Source: Dysidea avara
Lineage: Eukaryota; Porifera; Demospongiae; Dictyoceratida; Dysideidae
Direction of reading: 5' to 3'
Assembly (NCBI RefSeq): GCF_963678975.1
Contig: NC_089274.1
Span: forward strand, 48,824,075 to 48,888,074
DNA length: 64,000 nt
Every line of letters begins with the position of its first letter. The first letter of the stretch is position 1. The notes below the pieces were generated by a model, which was not told where the DNA came from, made no database searches, and saw nothing but the letters and a program-made list of their open reading frames with translations. Shown in pieces: positions 40,877-52,166 of this stretch. The translations under genes were made by a program, and so were the position numbers.

Positions 40877-43146
40877 CTGCATGTGCGTGATACATTCACT
40901 TGTCACTACAGGGGACACACTGTTTGTTGGTGGTTGTGGAAAGTTTTTTGAGGGTACCGCTGAGGAGATGTTCCATGCTTTGTGTGAGGTTCTAGCCAGC
41001 CTACCAGGGGACACGGTACATTGATAGTATTGCGTGTCATACTGTAACATGCTATGACACAGCAAGTATATTGTGGACATGAGTACACTGTCAAGAACTT
41101 GATGTATGCCAGTCACGTGGAACCTGCCAGTGATGCTGTTAAGGGAAAACTAGACTGGTCTAAGGTAACTTAACGTTTTAGAGTCAGAGAGGATGGGGAG
41201 GGGGTGGTGGTTGCAAGGGGGCAATTTACCCTGTGCCCTAGCTATCCTGTCGGGCAATGTGTCATTTCCCTATTTTCCTAGGGTCCCACTTTCCTCTCAG
41301 ATGCCCTGTTTAAACGATGAACTTGTGTGTGACCTGCCCACTGCACAAGGAGACCTGTTAAGAATTCATGAACTGTGTACAGCACAATAGAGTGTACAGT
41401 ACTGGGGTCATGATCACGACTAAAGTACACAGTTCTTAGAATGGTAAAATGGCTTCATTCTTGACTGCACTTCAAAATTCTAGCATTCACTGTTTCCTAT
41501 TTACATCATATCCTGTAGTGAGTCCTGGTAGATATACAGTTTCAAAGCTGGTCTTGATGAGCAGCACAGCCCTATACATTGGCAGGGTGGATATACCACT
41601 CAATAGGAGATTGGTGGTGGCTGTTTGCAGCAAGTATAGCATCATCATCATCATCATCATCATCATTGTCTTAATGTACCACATACTCATACTCTAGTCT
41701 CGTAAATTAGAGACATCTTGTGGGGTTACAAATGTCACTGTTAGCAAAGCAGTAAAACTAGATGTATCTTTTGCATAATTCAATAAGGTGTTGTTGACTC
41801 CTTTTAACCATTCTTACACATATATGGTCAGTTAAATTTCTCTATTCCAAAAGCATGTTTGACACTGTCTGCCACACCAATAAGACACCATCACCCTGGG
41901 ATTAGAGGCTTAACTGATAGTAGGTGTGTTCACTGTCACAGTCTTGGTCTAAGTCCTCTGCTGAATGTTGTCATGAGCTCCACTGCCATCTCTTTCTACT
42001 CATCGGAAGTATCTAACACTATGATATGTCATGTTTCCTTGACCTTTTCCAGCTACATGTACTTTATTCTCCCCTCTCTCTCGTTACTGTGTAAACGTTC
42101 AAGTTTTTTTGTTTTTTGTAAATGATATCTTTTTCTGTAATTGTTTGCTGCTTGATATACTTTCTGTACCTCATTGATCCCCTTTAAATGTTGTATAAGT
42201 TTTTATGTTATTTGTTTTGTACTGATGTGCTTGTAATGTTTGTTGTGCTTTGTTTGTTTATTTATCTTGTGTTTTTGTAGGTGATACTCCTATAGGTGTT
42301 TGCCTTTTGTACCCACCTTACCTACACTTTGTGGTTAAACAAATAAAACACTGTCTCAGACTATAGTGTATCAGTACTGGTGGGTAGATGTACACTTCAC
42401 TGAAGTGTTGAGTGAACAAGACTCAATTGGAATCATGTTGCACAGATTAATGACAAAAGTTTGGCGGAATTTACCTTTATTTACTAATTAACTATTTGGT
42501 ATTGTGAATTGACTAAATCATCAACTTGATTTGCATTTCAATTTGCCAAACTAAATTCATGACAAACTTTTGTTGTTTATGGTATTGTGGATTCCTTTAT
42601 TGGCTATAAATGGTACTAGAGTCCAGATTGTCCCATTGTATGGACACACCTCTCATGCATTACTATTTGTTTCCTTAGGAGAGACGCAGTAATAATGAGC
42701 CAACAATACCATCCACCATCAGTGAAGAGCTTTCCTTCAATCCCTTCATGAGAGTCAAGTAAGTGAAATGGTTTGTCATCATCACCTTTATCAAAGTACA
42801 TGAACAGTGTATATCTATGTGCTTTGTTTCTCAGAACCCTCACAAACCTTCTTTCAGCCACCCCCAACACAATGCACGGCTTTCTTAGCTAAGAAGAAAG
42901 CCGTGCTACATTATCCATATTTTTGTTAGGAATATCCGTATCAAGTTATCAACACAACTGCCATGTTTGGTTACACTCACTATGTCATAGTGTATGTTAT
43001 GACATGTCATTGACCTCCTCTGTCATCACAATACCTCCTCATACAGGGAGAAGACTGTTCAGGAGCACTGCAGCACAACTGACCCACTAGCTGCCATGGC
43101 CTACTTGAGGAAAGAGAAAGATGGGTTCAAATATCCTAACTTGTGA
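37940..43146 (+). CDS. HAGH: Hydroxyacylglutathione hydrolase (glyoxalase II)
   Basis: Eight exons: 37940-38044, 40039-40103, 40156-40273, 40325-40430, 40912-41015, 41063-41164, 42679-42758 and 43047-43146. They sum to 780 bp, 259 residues, matching the ~260-residue cytosolic human form. The enzyme hydrolyses S-D-lactoylglutathione to D-lactate and glutathione, finishing methylglyoxal detoxification. The metallo-beta-lactamase signature TTHHHLDHSGGN supplies H54, H56, D58 and H59; H110 is in [12 protein letters not shown]133 in [14 protein letters not shown], and a further His in [10 protein letters not shown]. The C-terminal alpha domain includes [19 protein letters not shown]. The ATG chosen follows in-frame stops, so no mitochondrial leader is visible on this transcript. 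The first intron is 2 kb and the fourth carries two (TG)n tracts. Confidence 0.97.
38170..39005. repeat. Repeat region with TGGCCACCTTACTAATAAGG ends in HAGH intron 1
   Basis: ACAGTGAAACCTTACTTAGTG and GGCCACCTTACTAATAAGGC begin the segment; AGGGCCACCTCACTAATAGG closes it near 38950. Between them, GTATGTTCACGTTGAGCTGA near 38482 is mirrored near 38840-38860, an inverted repeat of ~20 bp. Probably nested old elements; no coding content. Confidence 0.5.
39029..39116. repeat. (GT)n microsatellite
   Basis: Dinucleotide run in HAGH intron 1. Confidence 0.98.
39385..39602. repeat. Minisatellite, 13-15-bp GGTATGGTTAGTA units
   Basis: About 15 tandem copies of GGTATGGTTAGTAAG / AGTGGTATAGTTAGT variants in HAGH intron 1. 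Confidence 0.95.
40480..40537. repeat. (TG)n microsatellite in HAGH intron 4
   Basis: Dinucleotide run about 50 bp after the exon 4 donor. Confidence 0.97.
40782..40872. repeat. (TG)n microsatellite in HAGH intron 4
   Basis: Second dinucleotide run in the same intron, ending 40 bp before exon 5, in place of a normal polypyrimidine context. Confidence 0.97.
41165..42678. other. HAGH intron 6, possible LINE 3' end
   Basis: A T-rich stretch (42050-42300) ends with TACACTTTGTGGTTAAACAA then ATAAA near 42327-42350. This resembles the A-rich tail end of non-LTR elements, but no reverse-transcriptase motif is present. A short (ATC)n run lies at 41639-41667. Confidence 0.3.
42833..42920 (-). repeat. 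~90-bp dispersed repeat, HAGH intron copy
   Basis: Read on the minus strand: ATATGGATAATGTAGCAC, a hairpin GGCTTTCTTCTTAGCTAAGA then AAGCCGTGC, GTGTTGGGGGTGGCTGAAAG and AAGGTTTGTGAGGGTTCTG. The same order of blocks occurs at 54452-54538 and 60089-60173. Confidence 0.8.
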
Positions 43147-43674
43147 TTGGTCATTTGCGTTTATTTTTATATTTCACCTATTACATATTAAGATTTGTTT
43201 TGTGATATTATTTGAGGGGTTGGTCTTTATCATGAGTGTCTGGAGTGGTGATATCTACTGATCATGGTTGATTGAACAAAGCAAGTTGTTCTAAATGCTT
43301 AGCTTATGGGGGGACTAGGGATGTCAACCTCAGCTATTAGTCAGGTAATTTCCCAGCCTCTGCCCTTTAACAATGTGCTTGTATGACTTCACATTCCATT
43401 ATAACAATGACATCTGACCTTGTTGCTAATAAGGAGGTGTGGTGCTGACCTGGCAATACTTGTGGTTATTACCAAATTACAAAATTGACCACTTGTGAAT
43501 CATGAGAAGTTCACTTTAGTGCAATGAAATCCCCCCCCCCCCCCCCCCAATTTATGCAACATGTACTTATCATTGCTTTATTGAATACATATCAAAGCTA
43601 CGACACAAAATAGATAAATACTATGGCTGTCAAAAAAGGCAGTTTAAACTGTTTTATTCTTCAATTACTCAATG
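43147..43674. other. Intergenic between HAGH and ARHGDIA 3' ends
   Basis: The genes converge here. A C-homopolymer lies at about 43531-43548. On the minus strand an AATAAA lies at 43658-43653, 17 nt past the ARHGDIA stop, and another at 43582-43577; either could be the poly(A) signal. No gene is seen. Confidence 0.6.
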
Positions 43675-45066
43675 TTATGATGCAGGCCAGTCCTTCTTAA
43701 TTTCCAGGCCCCATTCCCATTCCAAGTACACATTTTTGTCGTCATCAGTGAATTTGCTTTTTACAGTGTAACTTCCACGGCCCATCATACCACTTGGTGC
43801 CTCATCTGGCTTGGTGCTAAACACATGAGGTTCTGTCTTTGGTCCATAACTCCCAACCATGTGTTTGCTGGTGTCAACTGCATGGAACAAGATGAAGTGT
43901 TATTGAAATGAAAAAGGTTTGGTTCTATTGATAGTGATACTCAAAGTTAATTGTTCATTTCACAGTGACTATATTTCGTTTAATAGTGCCATTACCTTTA
44001 ATTCCCTTCCTGTATGTCAACTGTACATATCTTAATCCAGACACAATCTCTCGTTGAACCTGTGAAACATACAAAATGGTTGGCACAAAGAGTCACTTAC
44101 CTACCCTGAATTGGATTCTAATGATATAGGTGCAACCTTCCTTGATAGCAAGAGGGTTCTTTTTGAACTTTGACAAATCACCTGATGAAATAACAAGAGA
44201 AATGTTATAGCCATTTTGATACTGATTGATAGGGTAGTACACTACAATTAAGACCTATTCATACCAATCATCATAATAATTGCTATGCTGTGACAACAGG
44301 CTGGAAATGGTATTCTAGCATAATCTGAACAAAACCATACTATACAAGCCTCCATTGCTGTAATATTCATGTTGCTATGATGGTGGGCTTTTAATAGAAC
44401 AATAACATCCAAACATGCCAGATTCCTGTTACAACTGTTTGGATTATCAGCACAGAGGTGTCATACACCCAACAACAACTGCTGTACTTGTAACAAATAT
44501 GTTAAGGAATCGAAGTCACAAGTTACTTCACCAGACAATGCCTAAATTCACTGGGTTATCTGCTTCAATCATTGTGCTCATTAACCAAACTTAGTTTCCT
44601 AATTGATTGGTGACATCAGCAAAAATGTATTTATGCAGGCTGTCTTTGACAAGAATTAGCATTTGAGTGGGTTGAGAATGCAAGTACATTAAAATAATAG
44701 AATACACTATTACTAACCCATTAAAACAACACAATCCTACCTTGTAGGTCCAACTCCAAATCAGGTCTGTCCGCTACGGATAAAATCAGCTTCTGCAAAA
44801 TGATATTCGGACCACCCTCGTCTGCACAAAACAAACAAAGTTACCGCTAGTTAGCGCGCAAATTATCAACCTTTGACATTAGCAGTCGCTCCCAAGAGTT
44901 GCTGTTTGTACTTCACCAGCGACTCATCATCTGCGTCCAAGTCTTGTAGGGTTTTCAAGTCCACTTGTTTAGGCGCCTTGTATCCTGGAGTATCTCCATC
45001 GTCACCTACAGTAGCCCCTGGACTAGGCAAATCACCCTGAGGTGGTGCATCCGTTGACTCAGCCAT
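43675..45066 (-). CDS. ARHGDIA: Rho GDP-dissociation inhibitor
   Basis: Five exons, 45066-44871, 44821-44741, 44181-44105, 44059-43996 and 43877-43675, join in phase to 621 bp, 206 residues (human ARHGDIA 204). RhoGDI binds prenylated Rho, Rac and Cdc42 in the GDP state and keeps them soluble in the cytosol. The acidic, flexible N-terminus leads to LDADDESLVKYKQQLLG, the helical Rho-switch-binding arm. The immunoglobulin-like domain carries LELDLQGDLSKFKK, FRVQREIVSGLRYVQLTYRK and HMVGSYGPKTEPHVF. The C-terminus FTDDDKNVYLEWEWGLEIKK is diagnostic. The vertebrate paralogues (A, B, G) are later duplicates, so the symbol denotes the family. Confidence 0.97.
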
Positions 45067-45243
45067 GGCGTCTCTGTATAAACGCGACCAACGTTAATCA
45101 ACAGTCAACACGAAAGTTGTGACCCGACACTAAGTTCCGATCAGATCAAACCCCTTACAACGCCACTAAACTTGCTAACCTTTACAGTCTTGTTTACTGA
45201 CAATCAACCGATCGAAAAGACCAGAAGACAACCAATTATTTGG

Positions 45244-45255
45244 TGCGCATGCGCC
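45244..45255. promoter_or_regulatory. NRF1-like palindrome upstream of ARHGDIA
   Basis: TGCGCATGCGCC sits 178 bp upstream of the ATG and fits the NRF1 consensus (T/C)GCGCA(T/C)GCGC. The region is locally CpG-rich compared with the AT-rich flank. A promoter role is inferred. Confidence 0.45.
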
Positions 45256-45934
45256 AATAAGTACGCCCTGAAACGGGCCTCTGGGAGACTGCTTGCTTCA
45301 TGGAGTTTTACAAGATCGTGACTAGATGGGCAAGGATCGCTGAAGCATGAGCAGGAGTGACTTAGTGCAACTTTCAGAAACGAAAAAAAAGTTGCAATGT
45401 TTTTCACGTGCGTGATTATGATTATGATTATATTATATTGGAAAGACAGCAATGTGCTGATATACATCCAATAATATAAATTGACTTATAAAGGATGTGC
45501 TGATATACATCCACTAGCTGCGTGATCAGGTTGGATCCGCAGCTAGTGCTCTGCCTGGGTAACTGTTTCAGTTCTATGAATTTTGGCAGCATGCAGTGCA
45601 TGTGGCCCTATACAATTCAAAGCATAGCTACTATATTAGCTAGCGAAATGCAACTAAACAACACAATACCAACAACAAAAATGGAGTAGCTATAGCTAGC
45701 TAACTAGCTCAGTACAAAGACACTAAACTACAGTGCTTAAAAGCAGATTTAAAGGTAACAAAGTAACGACATCAAGATCAATCAATGTAGGGGTAACTGA
45801 ATTGTTCCAAATTACTGCTCCACGATAATAAAAAAGCACTTTTCCTAATAGAAATGCCATGCAGTTGTGGTGACATTACCAATTAACTTTGGATGGACAT
45901 AGCTAAGGTCATGATTTAAAACATTGAAACTGAT

Positions 45935-46265
45935 TTAAGGCAACACTGATAGTGCAGGCGTCAATGAAAAGACTGCTGCTGTTAGGTAACGTCAAAAGTT
46001 ATCAACCATACATCTATTGCTATATGATTTAGCATCAGAAAATCAGGAAAATATTGATGTTGTCACCTGGAAATTTATAGTATTGCATTTTCTAATACAT
46101 TTGCATTCAAAATGCAATATTACAAAATACTGAAAATGCCAGGTGATAACACCATTATCAGTTTTCCTGATTTTCTGATGCTAAATCATATAGTAATAGA
46201 TGCCAGTTGATAACTTTTGACGTTACCTAACAGCAGCATGCAGTCTGCTGCACTATGTTGCCTTA
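45935..46265. mobile_element. Palindromic miniature element, ~330 bp
   Basis: TTAAGGCAACACTGATAGTGC at the left is mirrored by GCACTATGTTGCCTTAA at the right. Internally GTTAGGTAACGTCAAAAGTT, ATATGATTTAGCATCAGAAA and GCATTTTCTAATACATTTGC are mirrored too. The arms are ~150 bp and the loop is small. Non-coding. Confidence 0.85.
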
Positions 46266-46400
46266 AATTTGCATTCCCATATGTCTGTACGGTACATTCT
46301 ATTTTTTATCATAACTTTATGTCCATCCACACTTGGTAATGATAAACAAATGATGCTGATTGTGCGGCCCATCAGTTAGGTTTGAGCTCTGATTTCTTTT

Positions 46401-46487
46401 TTTAAGGCTAGCTATGTGATTAACTAAAGTTTAAGGCTAGCTATGTGATTAACTAAAGTTTAAGGCTAGCTATGTGATTAACTAAAG
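46401..46487. repeat. Three perfect 29-bp tandem copies
   Basis: The unit TTTAAGGCTAGCTATGTGAT plus TAACTAAAG starts at 46401, 46430 and 46459. Confidence 0.95.
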
Positions 46488-47363
46488 TTGAATTTGGCTA
46501 TATGTCCCCAAAAAATGGCCTCCCCAGCATGCAATTGAAACTATGTTATAACACAGTTTGTAAATCATTTATGATTGCATGGGCCTGATTCTTTCCGCAT
46601 TGGACTTTTAACTGGGTAGCTATAGGTCTGGAGGGATACATGCATGCTCCTATATATAGTTAAAAATAGATACCAAAAAAGTCAGTCAGGCTGAATTTTG
46701 AGTCACTAAAATTATAGGTCACTTTCGCTGGGTGACTTTTATATATACTGAATTTGTGGACATATAGTGCATGATGTACTTTTTTCAAGTTGGTGAAGGA
46801 CCCCCCTGCCTACAGGCTTAGCATTTTTCATAATGTGTGGCTGCCTAGCTAAGCTATACCATATTGCATTACAGTTGTACCGATTAAGTAGCTAGACTCC
46901 TTTTGAGGTAAAAGTAAACCCTAAAATGCTAAAATTTTGAAACTTGTTTTATATGAAGAACATGTAGCTATTAGAACAATTAGTTGTGGGTGAGTATACA
47001 GCTGCACATTAATTTCAATCTATATAGCTAGCTCTGTATATAACAAAAAACTGTCCTTGTGCCCGGCACTAAATATTTGAAAATCAATGGACTGTAAATC
47101 TCTACATCTTTATGCCTGTCCTTATATGGGTATAGCCATTGGGCTCAGACGCTTGCCAATTGTGGTGTGATGAAAACATAGCATGCGGCCTGACTGCATG
47201 CTGGTACACAGTACAAGCACTGAAGAAAATACTGAGGAGCTAAGGTACGGAATTAAGGGAAGTCAACCCTAGAATGCTTATATAAATTTTGAAACTTGTT
47301 CTATGATGAAGATTATATAAGAACATGTACTAGAACAATTAGTTATGCATAAATATTGCGGGT

Positions 47364-47685
47364 GGGGCTCCATTGTGCAGATATTCTCATCGGAATGTTA
47401 CATTTCTACTATCTTCAGCTGAATTCTGCCACATGTAGTGATAAAACATCCATTGTTTTAGTGAATAGCCTGCAAAGATCCTACAGATTTAAAAAAACAA
47501 TATAATTCTTTATACACGTATTATATGCGAATTCCACCCTATAGTAGTAAAGAATAATGGTGTGTTTAAAATAATTCACTAAAACAATGGTAGTATGCTT
47601 TATCATTGTGGCAGAATTTTAAGCTGAAGATAGTAGAAATGTAACATTCCGATGAGTGTATCTGCACTATAGCCCCTACAATTGC
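47364..47685. mobile_element. Palindromic miniature element, ~320 bp
   Basis: GCTCCATTGTGCAGATATTC and CATCGGAATGTTACATTTCT at the left are mirrored at 47632-47680. CCATTGTTTTAGTGAAT near 47451 is mirrored near 47565. The arms are ~105 bp with ~95 bp between. Non-coding. Confidence 0.85.
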
Positions 47686-49450
47686 AGAGCTGCATAAATT
47701 TATGTTTTAATTATCTCTGTATATAGATGATATGATGCCAACGCAATCCAGCATCACTGATGTGTGACTGTATGTGTATGTGCATGATATTTTGCAAAGT
47801 CTCTCCTATAAAAAAGAGAAGTCTCATATAAAGTCCCTGCATGCACTCATCTCACTTAAAGCCAAACTGTCTGTCAGATACATGTATAGAGGTGAACAGA
47901 CCATATTGAAATTACACAATGTTATAATTGCTATGTACATACATAATTATAATTGCTTTACAATGTAGTCTGACTCAGCTGTGTCTGATGACTGTTTTAT
48001 TAGAATATTTAGTTGAGTATCTTGACCTAGCAAAGTGAAATCCAACGTGCATAAGAACTTGAGCCCACATATAGCCACCTTTCTATATAATCTATATAAG
48101 CTATTCTATATGACATGCATGCACATGATTCGATATCATGTGATAAAAATGGACTATCTTGAAATACTATATAATTTCAGTTGCTGAGTCTATCTAATGA
48201 GCACCCTATGAAAAATTATGTCATTCTTTATGGCCACAACAGACATCAATACTGACTTGCCAACATACATTATGTTTTACAGAAATCAGAAAATCAACTA
48301 AATGAGCCATGCACCGCTGCACTGCCCGCATAATTGCTACTTGACCTCATGTGATCTTCAGTTTCGAGTCAAGCAAGAGAACCTTAAGAATTCCTCTAGT
48401 CCCACTTCCTGCTTCAATTCAGTAATCTATGGATGAAAGACAGACTCACAAGTTACTATAAACACTATACCTTTGTATATAGGTATAGGTTTTGTATTTT
48501 GTGTTTAGTGTACCCTCGAGCTCTGTATGGTATAGTATAATACTCAACTGGTATAATGTTTAATAGACTAGCTATTGTATAGTTGCTTGACATGAATGCA
48601 TTCATGACACAGTTTGCTTGAGTGAATATATCTATACTGTAGACATCAACTCCATGGCATGCATAGATGCATGCATGACTTACTTTGTGGGAATTCCAAT
48701 GTGAGTTTGCCACAAAATGTAGCTAGTGATGATCACAAAGTCGTATTTCAGTATGATGTGCATACAATTGTCACTTGAATTAAGAATCTAAATTAGTTGA
48801 TGTGACTTTTCTGTATAGTAACTTAGAACATGCAGCTTATATTCTATTAACTTGTATTGCTATCCCATCCATCCATGGCATGCTGTATATTCAGTACCAA
48901 GCATATTAGCTATATAGATACAAATAATTAATATACATCCATTTTTATGTGGCTCCGTAGTGCACATCAGTCTGCGTAATGCAGCTGGGTCATTTCACAT
49001 TCATATACTGTTGCTATGAGCAATATGGTTGTAATTTCAGTAGTCCACTGATGCATGATCTGTAGGTGCAAAAGGTTAATGATTGGTGAAAAGGTTCCAT
49101 GGGAAATGCAGTTCAGAGATACAGTACATGGCTATTGGTTAAACTAATTTAGCTAAGCATGTAGCTATGATCTGTTATTTGCTATAGACAACCTGTGAAA
49201 CCATACATGCAATCAAATTAGCAACAGCCTGGCAAAGTGACAGTACTACAATTGCTACATCTGCAAATTGAAACCTTGTTTAATCAGATCACTATTAAGG
49301 TCACTGCGCACCCAAATTGTGTCCAAAGTAAACTGTCTAATGTAGTCACCTGTACTAAGGTCAATTAAGCAACCAGAATAGATCACTTGCATCATGCAAC
49401 CATGGAGTGGCACATGCAGGCAATTTCCTGCACGAAGGCATTGTATATAC

Positions 49451-49757
49451 TAGTGCTGAAACGATTATTTGGTTATTTGACTATTCAGTCGGTATGACAC
49501 TATTCCATTCATTAATGCGCTATTAGTAGTTTGTACACTGTATTCCGATGGAAAAACCAACCTTGAAACTTAAGAATGTGAATGAAGTGATGTATTTAGA
49601 AAAGATAGAAATAGCTCTTAGGCTTTACCTTGTTCCCTAACAAAAGGTTTCAGTACTTATTCAATATGAGTATAAGCTTTAAAAAAGAAGAAGGAATATT
49701 GGGTCATTTTGGTCACAACTATTCGAATAGTAAAAATTGCAATTCATTTCAGCACTA
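49451..49757. mobile_element. hAT-like miniature element
   Basis: The left end TAGTGCTGAAACGATTATTT and right end ATTTCAGCACTA are inverted. The TAGTGCTGAAACGATTA-type end is common among hAT-derived miniature elements. The flanking 8-mers (GTATATAC / ATATTATA) do not match, so ends or target duplication are eroded. Confidence 0.6.
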
Positions 49758-50015
49758 ATATTATACTCTTCTTAAATTGCTTATGCTTATTACACTGTAT
49801 ATACTGCATGGGATGACTAACTGTATAAAGCTGCATGCCATGCATGAGCAGTAATGCATGCATCATATGGTACTGCATGCCTTAGATCATGTATTCCATA
49901 CAATGCATATATGTACATGATGCAATGCATGCTGCTGCATGGCTGCATGCATGTATATTAGCATTCACTTATGCATGTATACATTTGAATTAACACATTC
50001 TGGCATGGCATGCAC

Positions 50016-50137
50016 GTACTGTAAAAATAAGTATATAATTAATACTGTGGCAAATAGTGACGTCACTGGTAATTCTTAGTAATGGTCACTAAAATATGCA
50101 TGCACTGACGTTCACTATTACCACAGTACTCTTTTTA
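50016..50137. mobile_element. ~120-bp palindrome with central CRE-like site
   Basis: TACTGTAAAAATAAGTAT, then TACTGTGGCAAATAGTGACG at the left are mirrored by CGTTCACTATTACCACAGTA and CTCTTTTTACAGTGT at the right. One arm contains TGACGTCA. Non-coding foldback. Confidence 0.75.
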
Positions 50138-51779
50138 CAGTGTGTCCTGTCCTGTCAGACTGCACGACATAATTATTATGATACAACCTATGAAGTTCAT
50201 GAAGTTCTATACCGATACAGCCGGGTGTGCAAACCTGCATGATAGTTGAATACTGCTGCATGTTGTATGGTAGTAGAAGATCATTAGACACTGCAGCTGT
50301 TTCAGGCCTATACACTGTACTGAATTCAGCAAGCAAACAGCACATCATGCGCTGTGCATGTCAGCACATCAGAAGCAAAATCTTACTGGGTAAGCACACC
50401 ATTGGATCATGCAGGATAGAAGCCACTATAAATTTGTTCCACACTGAAGTATTGAGAGAACTCAGCATCTTAAATTGTATATACAATTTGTCATTTAGTT
50501 ATTAGACAACTATTCAGCATAGTCTTCAGTTACATGCAGGTTTCTGACTCCCTGCTTCACAGGCTTACTGTTAGTCTCCTTGCAGGTCCCTAGAGGGATA
50601 ATTGTCTATAGGGACTCAAGCATTACAGCATTTTTCTTAGCATCATGATACAAAAGGGATAGCCCATTTAACTGTTCTTGATAAATGATATACTTACCAA
50701 CTGTAGTATAACTAGTCAGGGTTTTGATAAGCTATATTATCATTAAACATATTGCCATACATCATGTGCAGACAGTCGAAATACGTAACAAAGGTATGCA
50801 ATTATAAAATTCAAATAATATATGCTGATGGTGTGGCAGCATGCAACCCGTATCGTCAGCCTTATAGAGAAAAATAAGATTATATTTTACACTTTGGGTA
50901 GTCAAATATTCAGTGGCGGTGTCCATTTCTGCTCTGCATTCAGTGTTGGGCCGGGCTGGGACAAAACCATGACTGAATCGATAACTTAATTGACCATATA
51001 TCAGTACCTTAATTGTTTTCAACAAGCTATAGGATTTTGTTGTATCAATTAATTTTCACTCAGTTCCTTCAATATAGCTGGTTGCTGCCATCTTTCCTTT
51101 AAGAGACCATCCAGAGACAATTCTTATCAGTAGTTTCCAGACATGTTACTCGCCTTGGTCAACAGCAGAGATGTGTCGATGGCTGTGATATTGCTGGATA
51201 AAGAGTCTCAGTCTGACTTTGACAGCTATACTAATATGAAGTCATGCAGTCATATATTGAGTGCTATAGGACGAACTGTGAGAAAGCAGCATGTATGCAG
51301 GCCGGAGTCAGAATCTTTTTATTTGAACTTTCCCAGATGAGGTGGTAACTTGATGCTCCCGCAACATGCATGCCGGCACTGGCAATATATCAGTGCCATC
51401 ATGAATGCAAATGGGCCGCAGTCACTATCCTAGAGGTTACTACATGTGGCAGGGAGCATGCATGCATGGGAGTCAGAAACATGTTACTGAAAAACTCTAA
51501 AAGAAAATCCCAGACCAGGTGGTGACTACAGACAGCTTGCAGTCTAGGCAAGTGCCCGAGGAGCCACACAGCCTGCTATAATTAATATGTAATTGTATAC
51601 ATGTACCTACGTATCTAGGACACAGCTAAAAAACAGCAGCTGATGATCCCTGTTAAAATAAAAAGTTATCTCAGAGTCACTCTGGCCTGTGAATGCAGGG
51701 AACAAAAACACACACTAATAAAATTATTCACACAGCCGGTCGTCCATTACGTGTGGAAAAGCCCTGCGGCTCAGCTGAT

Positions 51780-51954
51780 TGACCAAAACGACGTCAAGTA
51801 TCAAGATTATGGCGCATGCGTAAAAGGCGTTTAGGCCTAAGAGGAAATAGGTTTGAGGCGATAGAAACGGTTGTGGTTTACGAGAAGCGAAGTGTTATGA
51901 GAGCGGCGTGTAGAAAGTCGAGAAGGTGTAGGTGAGTTAGAATTACACTAGATT
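51780..51954 (+). promoter_or_regulatory. Probable promoter and 5' non-coding exon of the RGS gene
   Basis: A CpG-containing patch in AT-rich DNA holds GACGTC at 51790 and GGCGCATGCG at 51811-51820 (NRF1-like). About 130 bp later AAGGTGTAG|GTGAGTT is a strong splice donor. An acceptor GCAG|ATAAAA at 52154 lies 12 bp before the RGS start codon. A 5'UTR exon spliced to 52154 is inferred. Confidence 0.45.
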
Positions 51955-52166
51955 ACGTGGAGTGTATGTTTGTTCTGTTGTACATTATCGTTTCGACTTA
52001 TGATGTGAATGTGTTTAAAGATCGGTGTGAATTTCTATAAATTCTTTTGTATCGCACAAACCATTAAGACGTTACACAGGGCAATAACTGAATGCACGTT
52101 ATATGGTCACTGAATAGCACACCCATCGAATAGCTATTAAAATAATTCTCGCAGATAAAAAAAAGC

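Larger units (their letters stand above)
45480..52140. other. Gene-poor interval
   Basis: No coding exon is recognised in about 6.6 kb. The DNA is AT-rich with many GCATGCATG and TAGCTAGC words. Separate entries give the hairpins and tandem repeats. Short ORFs show no conserved motif. Confidence 0.55.

Noticed and set aside
41859..42125. Coding exon in HAGH intron 6
   Set aside because: The T-rich translation has no family motif, and HAGH reads through without it in phase (41164 to 42679).
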